This document shows, piece after piece, positions 1-5,670 of a stretch of 9,268 nucleotides of DNA. A model generated the notes under the pieces. That model was not told where the DNA came from. It searched no databases and saw only the letters and a program-made list of their open reading frames with translations. The DNA lies in the NCBI GenBank assembly GCA_030146905.1, contig JASLAV010001009.1, positions 1-9,268 of the forward strand, written 5' to 3'. The stretch's first letter is position 1; the number at the start of each line of letters is the position of its first letter. This stretch comes from Lentzea sp. Lineage in GTDB: Bacteria > Actinomycetota > Actinomycetes > Mycobacteriales > Pseudonocardiaceae. Both the position numbers and the translations under genes were made by a program.

Positions 1-1
1 C

Positions 2-349
2 TTCATGGAGCAGACGCCGCTGTCGGTCGGCAGCCCGCAGGAGGTCATCGACAAGACGCTGACCTTCCGCGAGCACTTCGGCGACTACCAGCGCCAGATG
101 TTCCTGATGGACCACGCCGGCCTGCCGCTCAAGACCGTGCTGAACCAGCTCGACCTGCTCGGCGAGGAGGTCGTCCCGGTCCTGCGCAAGGAGATCGAGG
201 CGCGCCAGGACCCGGAGACCGCCAAGCCGCCGACGCACGCGGGACGCGTCACCGCCAAGTACGGCGACAAGCCCGCGCGTCAGCCGCGGCCCAACGCCAA
301 CCGGGGTGACAACGTCACGGGCGGCTCTCCCTACCAGGACGCCGAGTAA
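2..349 (+). CDS. LLM-class flavin-dependent monooxygenase, C-terminal part (5' end outside window)
   Basis: This is the last 115 codons of a gene that enters from the left; the frame is open to the window edge and stops with TAA. The residues after the in-frame Met at base 5 (SVGSPQEVIDKTL, then a QMFLMDHAGLP segment and an LLGEEVVPVLRKE helix) match the C-terminal end of bacterial luciferase-like monooxygenases. There, the 'GSP.EV.DK' strand-helix and the final 'LLG.EV.P.LR' helix close the TIM barrel. Such enzymes use reduced FMN and O2 to oxidise an organic substrate. After the barrel comes a polar Pro/Arg/Asn-rich tail of about 45 residues that looks disordered. The reductase two genes downstream resembles the CE1759 type that partners CE1758-type LLM enzymes, so this is probably the oxygenase half of that pair. 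The Met at base 5 is internal, not the start. The substrate is unknown. Confidence 0.85.
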   Translation, partial: FMEQTPLSVGSPQEVIDKTLTFREHFGDYQRQMFLMDHAGLPLKTVLNQLDLLGEEVVPVLRKEIEARQDPETAKPPTHAGRVTAKYGDKPARQPRPNANRGDNVTGGSPYQDAE

Positions 350-354
350 GCACC

Positions 355-780
355 ATGACCCGTGCGAACGAGGCGTGGGAGTCCCTGATGAGGGCCTACG
401 CCGTGCTGATGAAGCAGTTCAACGCGGAGGACGTCTGGGGCGAGCTGACCATGCGGGAGTACGACGTGCTGTACCAGCTGTCCAAGTGCGACAGTCCACT
501 GAGGATGAGTGAGCTGAACCGCCACGTGCTGCTGAGCCAGCCGGCCCTGTCCCGCATGGTCGACCGCCTGGTCGAACGAGGTCTGGTCGAACGGTGCCCG
601 GACCTCGGCGACCGCCGGGGTGTGCGCCTGTCGCTCACCCCGGCCGGCCGGGAGACCCAGCGCGCGATCGGCCGCCCGCACGCCCGCAGCGTCACCAGAG
701 CCCTGAGCGTGCTGAGCCCCGAAGAGCTCGACCAGCTCGCAGTGATCACCGGCAAACTGGCCGGGAACGAGGAGAGATGA
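355..780 (+). CDS. MarR-family transcriptional regulator
   Basis: A 141-residue protein of the usual MarR length. A dimerisation helix occupies about residues 5-25. The winged helix-turn-helix follows: MSELNRHVLLSQPALSRMVD (51-70) holds the positioning and recognition helices, and the wing is near 83-95 with the family pattern D.GDRRGVRLSLT. A C-terminal helical region completes the dimer interface. MarR proteins bind palindromic DNA as dimers and usually release it on binding a phenolic or other small ligand, or on cysteine oxidation. Cys45 and Cys81 are present, but neither sits at the N-terminal position of the OhrR sensor cysteine. The ATG lies 5 bases after the stop of the monooxygenase gene, with only a weak GA-rich ribosome site, so it probably depends on translational coupling. 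It overlaps the next gene by 4 bases. It likely controls its own operon; the operator would lie upstream of the window. Confidence 0.92.
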   Translation: MTRANEAWESLMRAYAVLMKQFNAEDVWGELTMREYDVLYQLSKCDSPLRMSELNRHVLLSQPALSRMVDRLVERGLVERCPDLGDRRGVRLSLTPAGRETQRAIGRPHARSVTRALSVLSPEELDQLAVITGKLAGNEER

Positions 781-1457
781 CCACACAGTTCCAGCTCGTG
801 GTGGTGTCGGCCGGCACGAGCGACCCGTCGTCCACCCGCCTGCTCGCCGACCGCGTCGCCCAGCGCGTCGCCGGCCTCGGGCAGCAGAAGCAGATGACCG
901 TCGGCGTTCAGACGGTCGAACTGCGCGAGCTCGCCGGTGAGATCGCGAACGCCCTGGTGTCCAACCACATCGGCGCGAAGCTGCAGAAGGCGATCACCGC
1001 CCTGCAGCACGCCGACGGCATCGTCGCGAGCACCCCCGTCTACAAGGCGGGCGCGAGCGGGCTGTTCACGTCGTTCTTCCAGATCCTCGACAACGACCTG
1101 CTGATCGCGAAGCCCGTCGTGCTCGCCGCGACCGCCGGTACCGCACGGCACGCGCTCGTGGTCGACGACCAGATGCGTGGGCTGTTCGCCTACCTGCGGA
1201 CGGTCGTGGTGCCGACATCGCTGTTCGCCGCGACCGAGGACTGGACGGACCCCGGCCTGAACAAGCGCATCGACCGCGCGGCCCTCGAACTGGTGGCGCT
1301 CATGGCCGCCGGGTTCGAGAAGACCGTGCGCGACGAGTCGTGGGGCCGCTACCAGCACGAGTTCGGCAGCGCGGGCGGCACCGAGCTGTCGATCGACTTC
1401 GACTCAGACCTCATGCGGCTGGCCGCGGGTGGGAACGCCGGCGGGACCGCGAGCTAG
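777..1457 (+). CDS. NAD(P)H-dependent FMN reductase, CE1759-like (flavin supplier for the LLM monooxygenase)
   Basis: A 226-residue flavodoxin-fold protein. The first strand is QFQLVVVSAGTSDPSSTR (4-21), whose Ser/Thr-rich loop (S11-T20) binds the FMN phosphate. A second flavin-contact segment, STPVYKAGASGLFTSFFQIL (85-104), is typical of the NADPH-dependent FMN reductase family. The long C-terminal part with a DESWGRYQHEFG region is characteristic, as I recall it, of the CE1759-type reductases encoded beside CE1758-type LLM oxygenases. The enzyme would reduce FMN with NAD(P)H and pass it to the oxygenase. The start is the ATG at 777, overlapping the MarR stop by 4 bases (ATGA) and preceded by GAGGAG at 769-774, only 2 bases upstream. 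An upstream extension in this frame exists but would run through the MarR gene. The substrate of the pair is not evident. Confidence 0.9.
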   Translation: MTTQFQLVVVSAGTSDPSSTRLLADRVAQRVAGLGQQKQMTVGVQTVELRELAGEIANALVSNHIGAKLQKAITALQHADGIVASTPVYKAGASGLFTSFFQILDNDLLIAKPVVLAATAGTARHALVVDDQMRGLFAYLRTVVVPTSLFAATEDWTDPGLNKRIDRAALELVALMAAGFEKTVRDESWGRYQHEFGSAGGTELSIDFDSDLMRLAAGGNAGGTAS

Positions 1458-1464
1458 TGGCGCG

Positions 1465-1484
1465 ACCCAGAACGTTAGCTGGGT
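1465..1484 (+). terminator. Small hairpin just after the FMN reductase gene, possible terminator
   Basis: ACCCAG (1465-1470) and CTGGGT (1479-1484) form a perfect 6-bp stem around the 8-base loop AACGTTAG. It begins 7 bases after the stop codon of the plus-strand operon. There is no T-run, as is common for actinobacterial terminators, so function is inferred from position. Confidence 0.4.
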
Positions 1485-1514
1485 GATTCACGCTCAGCAG
1501 GACACCTCGCGACA

Positions 1515-1560
1515 CCGCCCCCACGCCCCCATACGATCCAGCATGAGGACGTGGGGGCGG
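1515..1560. terminator. GC-rich inverted repeat in convergent intergenic region
   Basis: CCGCCCCCACG (1515-1525) and CGTGGGGGCGG (1550-1560) are perfect 11-base complements separated by 24 bases. The repeat sits midway between the converging FMN reductase and SDR genes, so a bidirectional terminator is the simplest reading. The 24-base loop is longer than usual and there is no T-run. A protein-binding site or a cloverleaf-type fold together with the flanking hairpins is also possible. Confidence 0.45.
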
Positions 1561-1591
1561 CACCCCGATGCGCCCGTCTGACCGCGAATTC

Positions 1592-1610
1592 GCCCGGCAA
1601 CGTTCCGGGC
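1592..1610 (-). terminator. Small hairpin just after the SDR gene, possible terminator
   Basis: GCCCGG (1592-1597) and CCGGGC (1605-1610) form a perfect 6-bp GC stem around the 7-base loop CAACGTT. On the minus strand it lies 7 bases past the SDR stop codon. There is no T-run. The AACGTT loop also occurs in the hairpin that follows the facing operon. Confidence 0.45.
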
Positions 1611-1617
1611 CACACCA

Positions 1618-2448
1618 CTAGAAATCCGCACCGCGCGAGAGCTTCTCGTGTGCGCGAAGCTCCGCGAGTGCCCGGGAGTGCATGTCCACGGCGGCGTCGT
1701 ACGCGGCGCCGCCGAGCACCAGCCGGTGCGGCGGCTCCGGCGAGCTCATGGCGTCGATCACCGCCCGCACGCCGCGTCCGGGATCACCGGGCTGCTTGCC
1801 GTCCTGGTCGGCGAACGTCGCACGGATGCCCTTCACCAGGTCGACGTAGGCGTCGACGGTCTCGTCGACCGGCTCGTCCCGAAAGCCCGCGTAGGCCTTG
1901 GTGCGGAACGATCCCGGCTCGACGACCAGGACACGCACCCCGAACGGCGCGACCTCCTGGCGCAGCGTCTCCGACAGGCCTTCGAGGGCGAACTTCGCGG
2001 CCGAGTAGTAGCCGAAGCCCTCGATGCCGACGAGTCCCGCCAGCGAGGACATGTTCACGATCCAGCCGTCACCTCGCGCCCGCATTCCCGGCAGGACCGC
2101 GCGCACCACCCCCACCACGGCGAACAGGTTGAGGTCGAACGTGCGGCGGACCGTCTCGTCCCGCGTTCCCTCCACCGAGCCGTACCAGCCGCGGCCCGCG
2201 TTGTTGACGAGCACGTCGATCCCGCCGAACCGCTCCTCCGCCGCCGCGACGGCCGCGCGGACCTGCTCCGCGTCGGTGACGTCGAGCGGCAGCACCAGCA
2301 CGCGGTCGCCGTGCCGTGCGGCCCATTCGCTCAGCTCGGCGGGGCGGCGCGCGGTCAGCACCACCCGATCCCCCAGCTCCAGCGCGGCCTCGGCGTAAGC
2401 CATCCCGAACCCGCCGGGCGTGCCACCGGTGATGAACCAGGTCTTCAT
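1618..2448 (-). CDS. Short-chain dehydrogenase/reductase (SDR family, classical)
   Basis: A 276-residue NAD(P)-dependent oxidoreductase with a Rossmann fold. The cofactor glycine loop is ITGGTPGGFG (6-15), followed by TARR (32-35), whose arginines suggest NADP(H). D56 (LDVTD) contacts the adenine and NNAG is at 82-85. The catalytic set is N107, S135 (NMSS 132-135), Y148 and K152 (Y-x3-K in YYSAAK). PGSF.T follows at 178-183. It should be soluble and interconvert an alcohol and a carbonyl compound; the substrate is unknown. Compared with the usual TGxxxGxG, the glycine loop carries one extra residue. The start is the ATG at 2448, with a strong AAGGAG ribosome site (complement of 2455-2460). 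The gene is divergent from a TetR regulator that most likely represses it through the shared operator region. Confidence 0.94.
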   Translation of the reverse strand: MKTWFITGGTPGGFGMAYAEAALELGDRVVLTARRPAELSEWAARHGDRVLVLPLDVTDAEQVRAAVAAAEERFGGIDVLVNNAGRGWYGSVEGTRDETVRRTFDLNLFAVVGVVRAVLPGMRARGDGWIVNMSSLAGLVGIEGFGYYSAAKFALEGLSETLRQEVAPFGVRVLVVEPGSFRTKAYAGFRDEPVDETVDAYVDLVKGIRATFADQDGKQPGDPGRGVRAVIDAMSSPEPPHRLVLGGAAYDAAVDMHSRALAELRAHEKLSRGADF

Positions 2449-2474
2449 GGACTTCTCCTTCCGCTATAGCGCTC

Positions 2475-2480
2475 ACTGTA
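2475..2480 (-). promoter_or_regulatory. Candidate -10 element for the SDR gene
   Basis: On the minus strand these bases read TACAGT, fitting TAnnnT. The transcript would start near 2468, about 20 bases before the SDR start codon, leaving room for its AAGGAG site. No good -35 hexamer was found. The element overlaps operator copies 1 and 2, which would make repression by steric block easy. Confidence 0.35.
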
Positions 2481-2493
2481 GCGCTACATGAGC

Positions 2494-2499
2494 TACTAT
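2494..2499 (+). promoter_or_regulatory. Candidate -10 element for the TetR gene (leaderless transcript)
   Basis: TACTAT fits TAnnnT and ends 6 bases before the A of the ATG at 2506, so transcription could begin on the start codon itself. This would explain why neither candidate ATG (2488 or 2506) has a ribosome site. No clear -35 hexamer is visible. The element lies between operator copies 2 and 3. Confidence 0.4.
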
Positions 2500-2505
2500 A
2501 GCGAT

Positions 2506-3162
2506 ATGCAGAACGCACGGGATCGGCTGCTGCTGGCAGCGGCGGAGTTGCTGGAGAACGGCGGCACGGTGTCCACCAGGGCCGTGTGCGAGCGCGCCGG
2601 GGTGCAGGCGCCGACGCTCTACCACCACTTCGGCAGCAAGCAGGGCCTGATCGACGCCGTGCTCAACCACGGCTTCACCCAGTACGTCGCGGTGGAGAGC
2701 TCCGGTGACCCGCTACGCGAGCTGCGCGAGGGCTGGGACCAGCACGTGCGGTTCGGGCTGGAGCACCCGTCGTTCTACGGCCTGCTCTACGGCCGCGCCG
2801 AGCCGGGCAAGCCCTGCGCCGTCACCGCTCCCGCCCACGCCGCGCTGCGCGAGCGGTTCACGGAAGCCGCCAGGAAGGGTCTGCTGAAGGTGCCGGCGGA
2901 CGACGCGGCGGAGCAGGTCCTCGCCGCGAACGTCGGTGTCACGCTGACGCTGATCTCCCAGCCGGAGCCCGACTTCGGGCTGTCCGGACGGGTTCGCGAG
3001 GCGGCGCTGGCCGGGGTGCTGCACGCACCGGCCGCGGAGGCACCCGCCGGCCGCGCCGGGGTCGCGCTCACCCTCCGCGCGCTGGTCGACGAGGACCCGG
3101 CGGACCTGACGCCGGGCGAACGGGCGCTGCTCGGCGAACTGCTCGACCGGCTGGCGCGCTAG
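2506..3162 (+). CDS. TetR/AcrR-family transcriptional regulator
   Basis: A 218-residue regulator (from ATG 2506). The N-terminal DNA-binding domain covers about residues 5-50, and the helix-turn-helix (TVSTRAVCERAGVQAPTLYH, 21-40) is followed by HFGSKQGLIDAVL, the classic TetR signature. The C-terminal two thirds is helical and variable, as expected for a ligand-binding and dimerisation domain; its ligand is unknown. An in-frame ATG at 2488 would add six residues (MSYYSD), but it sits on the edge of the palindromic operator and lacks a ribosome site. ATG 2506 lies 6 bases after a -10-like TACTAT and fits a leaderless start, so I prefer it. The gene is divergent from the SDR gene, the usual arrangement for a TetR repressor and its target. 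Its stop codon overlaps the stop of the facing permease gene. Confidence 0.93.
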   Translation: MQNARDRLLLAAAELLENGGTVSTRAVCERAGVQAPTLYHHFGSKQGLIDAVLNHGFTQYVAVESSGDPLRELREGWDQHVRFGLEHPSFYGLLYGRAEPGKPCAVTAPAHAALRERFTEAARKGLLKVPADDAAEQVLAANVGVTLTLISQPEPDFGLSGRVREAALAGVLHAPAAEAPAGRAGVALTLRALVDEDPADLTPGERALLGELLDRLAR

Positions 3163-3902
3163 CGGCGTTCCTCCGCCCAGGGCACGAGTTTCCGCTCCGC
3201 GTACGACAGGCCGTAGAACAGCCCGACGCTGATGATCGCGAGCAGTGCCATCGCCGCGAACGCCTGCGCGGTGTTGGCGCTGCCGCCCGACTGGGAGATC
3301 ACGAAGCCCAGCCCCGCGCTGGAGCCGACGAACTCGCCGATCACCGCACCGATGACCGCGAGCGTGACCGCCACCTTCAGGCCGACGAAGATCTGCGGCA
3401 GCGCGTGCCACAGGCGCAGCTTGAAGAACTCGTGCGCGCGGCCGGCGTCCAGCGACCGGAACAGCTCGACCAGCTCGCGCGGCGTCGACTTCATGCCGGA
3501 CGCGGTCGAGATGACGATCGGGAAGATCGACACCAGCACCACCATGAACACCTTCGACTCGATGCCGAAGCCGAACCACACCACCACCAGCGGTGCGAGC
3601 GCGACCTTCGGCACGGCGTTGAGCGCCACCAGCAACGGGTAGAACATCCGCTCCAGCACTCGCGAGCCGACGATCAGCAACGCCACCGGCACACCGACCA
3701 GGACGGACAGCCCGAACCCGATCACCGTCTCCTGCAACGTCACGAGGGCCTGGCCGAGCAGGTATCCCGGCAGCTCCAGGAACTCGGCGACGACGTCGGC
3801 CGGTGACGGGACGAGGAACGGCTCGACGGCGAAGACGATCGTCGCCAGCCACCACAGGCCGACGAGCGCCAGCAGTCCCAGCACGGGCAGCACGGCCTTC
3901 AC
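3159..3902 (-). CDS. ABC importer permease (SsuC/TauC/ThiX-like, BPD_transp_1)
   Basis: A 247-residue integral membrane protein. Hydrophobic segments lie at about 4-26, 55-80, 88-111, 117-135, 172-192 and 213-232, giving around six membrane spans. The cytoplasmic EAA loop that docks on the ATPase is visible as EFFKLRLWHALPQIFVGLKV (158-177), followed by AVIGAVIGEFVGSSAGLG, typical of nitrate/sulfonate/taurine-type permeases. It would form the membrane channel of the importer as a homodimer. The start is the GTG at 3902, overlapping the ATPase stop by 4 bases (GTGA) with a GGAGG site just upstream. A longer reading of this frame merely runs through the ATPase gene. It is the last gene of the operon, and its TAG overlaps the TAG of the facing TetR gene in a shared CTAG. 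Confidence 0.93.
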   Translation of the reverse strand: MKAVLPVLGLLALVGLWWLATIVFAVEPFLVPSPADVVAEFLELPGYLLGQALVTLQETVIGFGLSVLVGVPVALLIVGSRVLERMFYPLLVALNAVPKVALAPLVVVWFGFGIESKVFMVVLVSIFPIVISTASGMKSTPRELVELFRSLDAGRAHEFFKLRLWHALPQIFVGLKVAVTLAVIGAVIGEFVGSSAGLGFVISQSGGSANTAQAFAAMALLAIISVGLFYGLSYAERKLVPWAEERR

Positions 3903-4627
3903 GTCGTCACCTCCTCCAGCACCGCCCGCAGCGACCGGCTCACCTCGTCCAGCTCGACCTGTCCCAGCGCACGTGGCCGCGGCAGGCGGACGTCGACGAT
4001 CCTGTGGACGCGGCCGGGGCGCGGGCTGAGCACGACGATCCGGTCGGCGAGCAGCACGGCCTCGTCGATGGAGTGCGTCACGAACAGCACGGACCGGGGC
4101 TGGTCGAGCTGGATGCGTTGCAGTTCGGTGGAAAGCTCGGTGCGGGTGATCGCGTCCAGTGCGGAGAACGGCTCGTCCATCAGCACCACGCGCGGGCTCT
4201 GGATCAACGACCGGCACAGCGACACCCGTTGCCGCATGCCGCCCGACAGCTCGTGCGGCAGCCGCTTCTCGAATCCGCCCAGCCCGACCAACTCCAAGAG
4301 CTCGTGCGCGCGGGCGCGGTGGTCACGCAGGCCGAGGATCTCGACCGGCAGCAGGACGTTGGCCAGCACCGACCGCCACGGCAGCAACGCGGGACGCTGG
4401 AACATCACCGACACGTCGCGGCGCGGCCTCGTGACCTCCTCCCCCGCCACGAAGGCGCGTCCGCCGGTCGGCGTGAGCAGCCCCGCCACGAGGCGCAGCA
4501 GCGTCGACTTGCCGCAGCCCGAACGCCCGATGACCGCGACGAACTCGTGCTCGCCCACCTCAAGGTCGACGCCGTCCAGCGCCCGCACGCCGCCGAAGGT
4601 GTGCGAGACCTGGTGCAGGCTGATCAC
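3899..4627 (-). CDS. ABC importer ATP-binding protein (SsuB/TauB-like)
   Basis: A 242-residue ATPase with every motif intact: Walker A GRSGCGKST (34-42), Q-loop Q77 in FQRPALLPW, signature LSGGMRQR (127-134), Walker B VVLMDEP (147-153), D-loop SALD (155-158) and switch His185 in VTHSIDEA. The FQ..ALLPW Q-loop and SIDEA switch region are typical of the nitrate/sulfonate/taurine (NitT/TauT) importer ATPases. It would dimerise on the cytoplasmic face of the permease and power import. The start is the GTG at 4627, overlapping the stop of the binding-protein gene by 4 bases (GTGA). Its own stop overlaps the permease GTG in the same way, so the three genes are translationally coupled. No sensor or regulatory domain follows the ATPase core. 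Confidence 0.95.
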   Translation of the reverse strand: MISLHQVSHTFGGVRALDGVDLEVGEHEFVAVIGRSGCGKSTLLRLVAGLLTPTGGRAFVAGEEVTRPRRDVSVMFQRPALLPWRSVLANVLLPVEILGLRDHRARAHELLELVGLGGFEKRLPHELSGGMRQRVSLCRSLIQSPRVVLMDEPFSALDAITRTELSTELQRIQLDQPRSVLFVTHSIDEAVLLADRIVVLSPRPGRVHRIVDVRLPRPRALGQVELDEVSRSLRAVLEEVTT

Positions 4628-5616
4628 TTCGGCGCCAGCCCGAAGGACACGAGGTCGTCGGCGCGCACCGACCCCGCCTGGATCGCGCCCGCGTCGGCGA
4701 GCGTGCGGATGATCTTGTCCACGCGCAGCTCGGTGAGGCCGCCGACGCGTCCGACGTAGCCGGTCGGGCTGACGTACGGCGCCATCAGCCGCACCTCGGT
4801 GTTGGCCACGATCACGTCCTGGGCCGGTTGGTACTTCCTGAGGATCGGACCGACCTCGTCCGGGTTCTCGGTCGAGTACTCCAGTCCCCTCAGCAACGCC
4901 CCCGCGAACTTCCCCGCCAGCTCGGGCTTGGTGGTCGCGATCTCCTTCGACGTCACCAGCGCGTTGCCGTAGAGGTCCGGCACGAGGTCGCCGTACGGCA
5001 GGACGACGGCCTTCCTGCCCTTCGCCGCGGCCTCGATCAGCGGCTTGCCGACGACGAACTGGCCGATCCCGTCGACCTGTCCCGCCGCGAGCAGTTGCGG
5101 CAGCGCGGGCGGGGCGGACGGCACGAACTGGACCGTCGCGGGGTCGATGCCCGCGGCCTTCGCGTAGACGGGGAACATCACCTGGTTCGTCGAGCCCGGC
5201 TGGTCACCGATCCTCTTGCCCGCGAGGTCGGCGGGCTTGGAGATCCCGTTGCCCTCCAGCGCGACGATCGCGGCGAGCGACTTCTGCTGCACTGCGGCGA
5301 TCATGGTGACCGGCAGCTTCTCCTTCGCGACGGTGATCGCGGTGGCGGTGAAGTCCGCGACGCCGAAGTCCGCTCTGCCACCCGCGACGAGCTTGAGCAC
5401 GTCGACGCTGCCGGTGCCGGGCGTGATCTTCACGTCGAGACCGGCCTCGGCGAAGAACCCCTTCTCCTGCGCCACGTAGGCGTAGGCGTCGCGGCCGAAC
5501 GTGCCGAACGACGTCAGGTAGTCGACCTCGGTCCTGTCCGCGGCGGGTGGTGGTGGCGATGCCCCGCACCCCGCGACGACCAGAGCGAGCAGAACGGCTG
5601 AAACCGCTTTCCTCAT
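4624..5616 (-). CDS. ABC importer substrate-binding lipoprotein (NMT1/THI5-like)
   Basis: A 330-residue secreted lipoprotein. It has a short signal peptide (MRKA then a hydrophobic stretch, residues 5-15) and a lipobox VAGC with Cys17 as the lipid-anchored residue. The mature part begins with the fold typical of NMT1/THI5-like (SsuA/TauA/ThiY-type) binding proteins: Y.TSFGTFGRDAYAYVAQEKGF, then FAEAGLDVKI, GTGSVDVLKLVAGGRADFGV and DLAGKRIGDQPGS. These proteins bind small solutes such as sulfonates, nitrate, pyrimidine precursors or aromatic acids; the ligand cannot be assigned here. The ATG at 5616 has a strong GGGAGG site and begins the minus-strand operon. The same frame stays open for more than 1 kb further upstream, but that extension is antisense to the monooxygenase gene and is rejected. 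The 54-base divergent gap suggests joint control with the monooxygenase. Confidence 0.94.
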   Translation of the reverse strand: MRKAVSAVLLALVVAGCGASPPPPAADRTEVDYLTSFGTFGRDAYAYVAQEKGFFAEAGLDVKITPGTGSVDVLKLVAGGRADFGVADFTATAITVAKEKLPVTMIAAVQQKSLAAIVALEGNGISKPADLAGKRIGDQPGSTNQVMFPVYAKAAGIDPATVQFVPSAPPALPQLLAAGQVDGIGQFVVGKPLIEAAAKGRKAVVLPYGDLVPDLYGNALVTSKEIATTKPELAGKFAGALLRGLEYSTENPDEVGPILRKYQPAQDVIVANTEVRLMAPYVSPTGYVGRVGGLTELRVDKIIRTLADAGAIQAGSVRADDLVSFGLAPK

Positions 5617-5670
5617 GTTCCCTCCCCCGGAGGCACCCTCGTGGTCGAACATAGAGGTCGGGGAGGACGG
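5617..5670. promoter_or_regulatory. 54-base divergent control region between importer operon and FAD monooxygenase
   Basis: Both translation starts and both promoters must fit in or around 54 bases. CCTCC (5621-5625) and GGAGG (5629-5633) form a small inverted repeat; the first is the ribosome site of the importer gene on the minus strand. GGGAGG (5661-5666) serves the monooxygenase ATG at 5671. On the minus strand, bases 5653-5648 read TATGTT, a possible -10 for the importer with a start near 5641. No convincing plus-strand promoter or regulator palindrome was found. Confidence 0.5.

Larger units (their letters stand above)
2465..2508. promoter_or_regulatory. Three TATAGCGCTATA-like operator copies in the SDR/TetR divergent promoter region
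   Basis: The core is a perfect 12-base palindrome, TGTAGCGCTACA (2477-2488). Two imperfect copies flank it: TATAGCGCTCAC (2465-2476), immediately adjacent and centred 12 bases to the left, and TATAGCGATATG (2497-2508), centred 20 bases to the right. The outer arms CGCTATAG (2462-2469) and CTATAGCG (2496-2503) are also exact inverted complements about the same centre as the core palindrome. TetR dimers commonly bind such palindromes between their own gene and a divergent target, so this is the expected site of autorepression and SDR control. That TetR is the binder is inference. Confidence 0.8.

Noticed and set aside
396..1358. 320-codon minus-strand frame opposite the MarR and FMN reductase genes
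   Set aside because: Composition is Arg/Gly/His-rich and typical of a GC-rich shadow frame; no motif is present, and both plus-strand genes have clear domains and coupled starts.
1648..2469. 273-codon plus-strand frame opposite the SDR gene
   Set aside because: It is a mirror of the SDR codon bias with no recognisable motif, whereas the SDR has all its catalytic residues.
2713..3855. 380-codon minus-strand frame across the TetR gene and the permease
   Set aside because: It spans two real genes in a different frame, is Arg/Gly/Ala-rich and has no ribosome site or domain.
3903..4217. N-terminal extension of the permease frame
   Set aside because: It overlaps the ATPase gene almost entirely; the GTG at 3902 has a ribosome site and begins the first membrane helix.
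3803..4759. 318-codon plus-strand frame opposite the importer ATPase
   Set aside because: It is Arg/Gln/His-rich without domain content, while the ATPase on the other strand has all ABC motifs.
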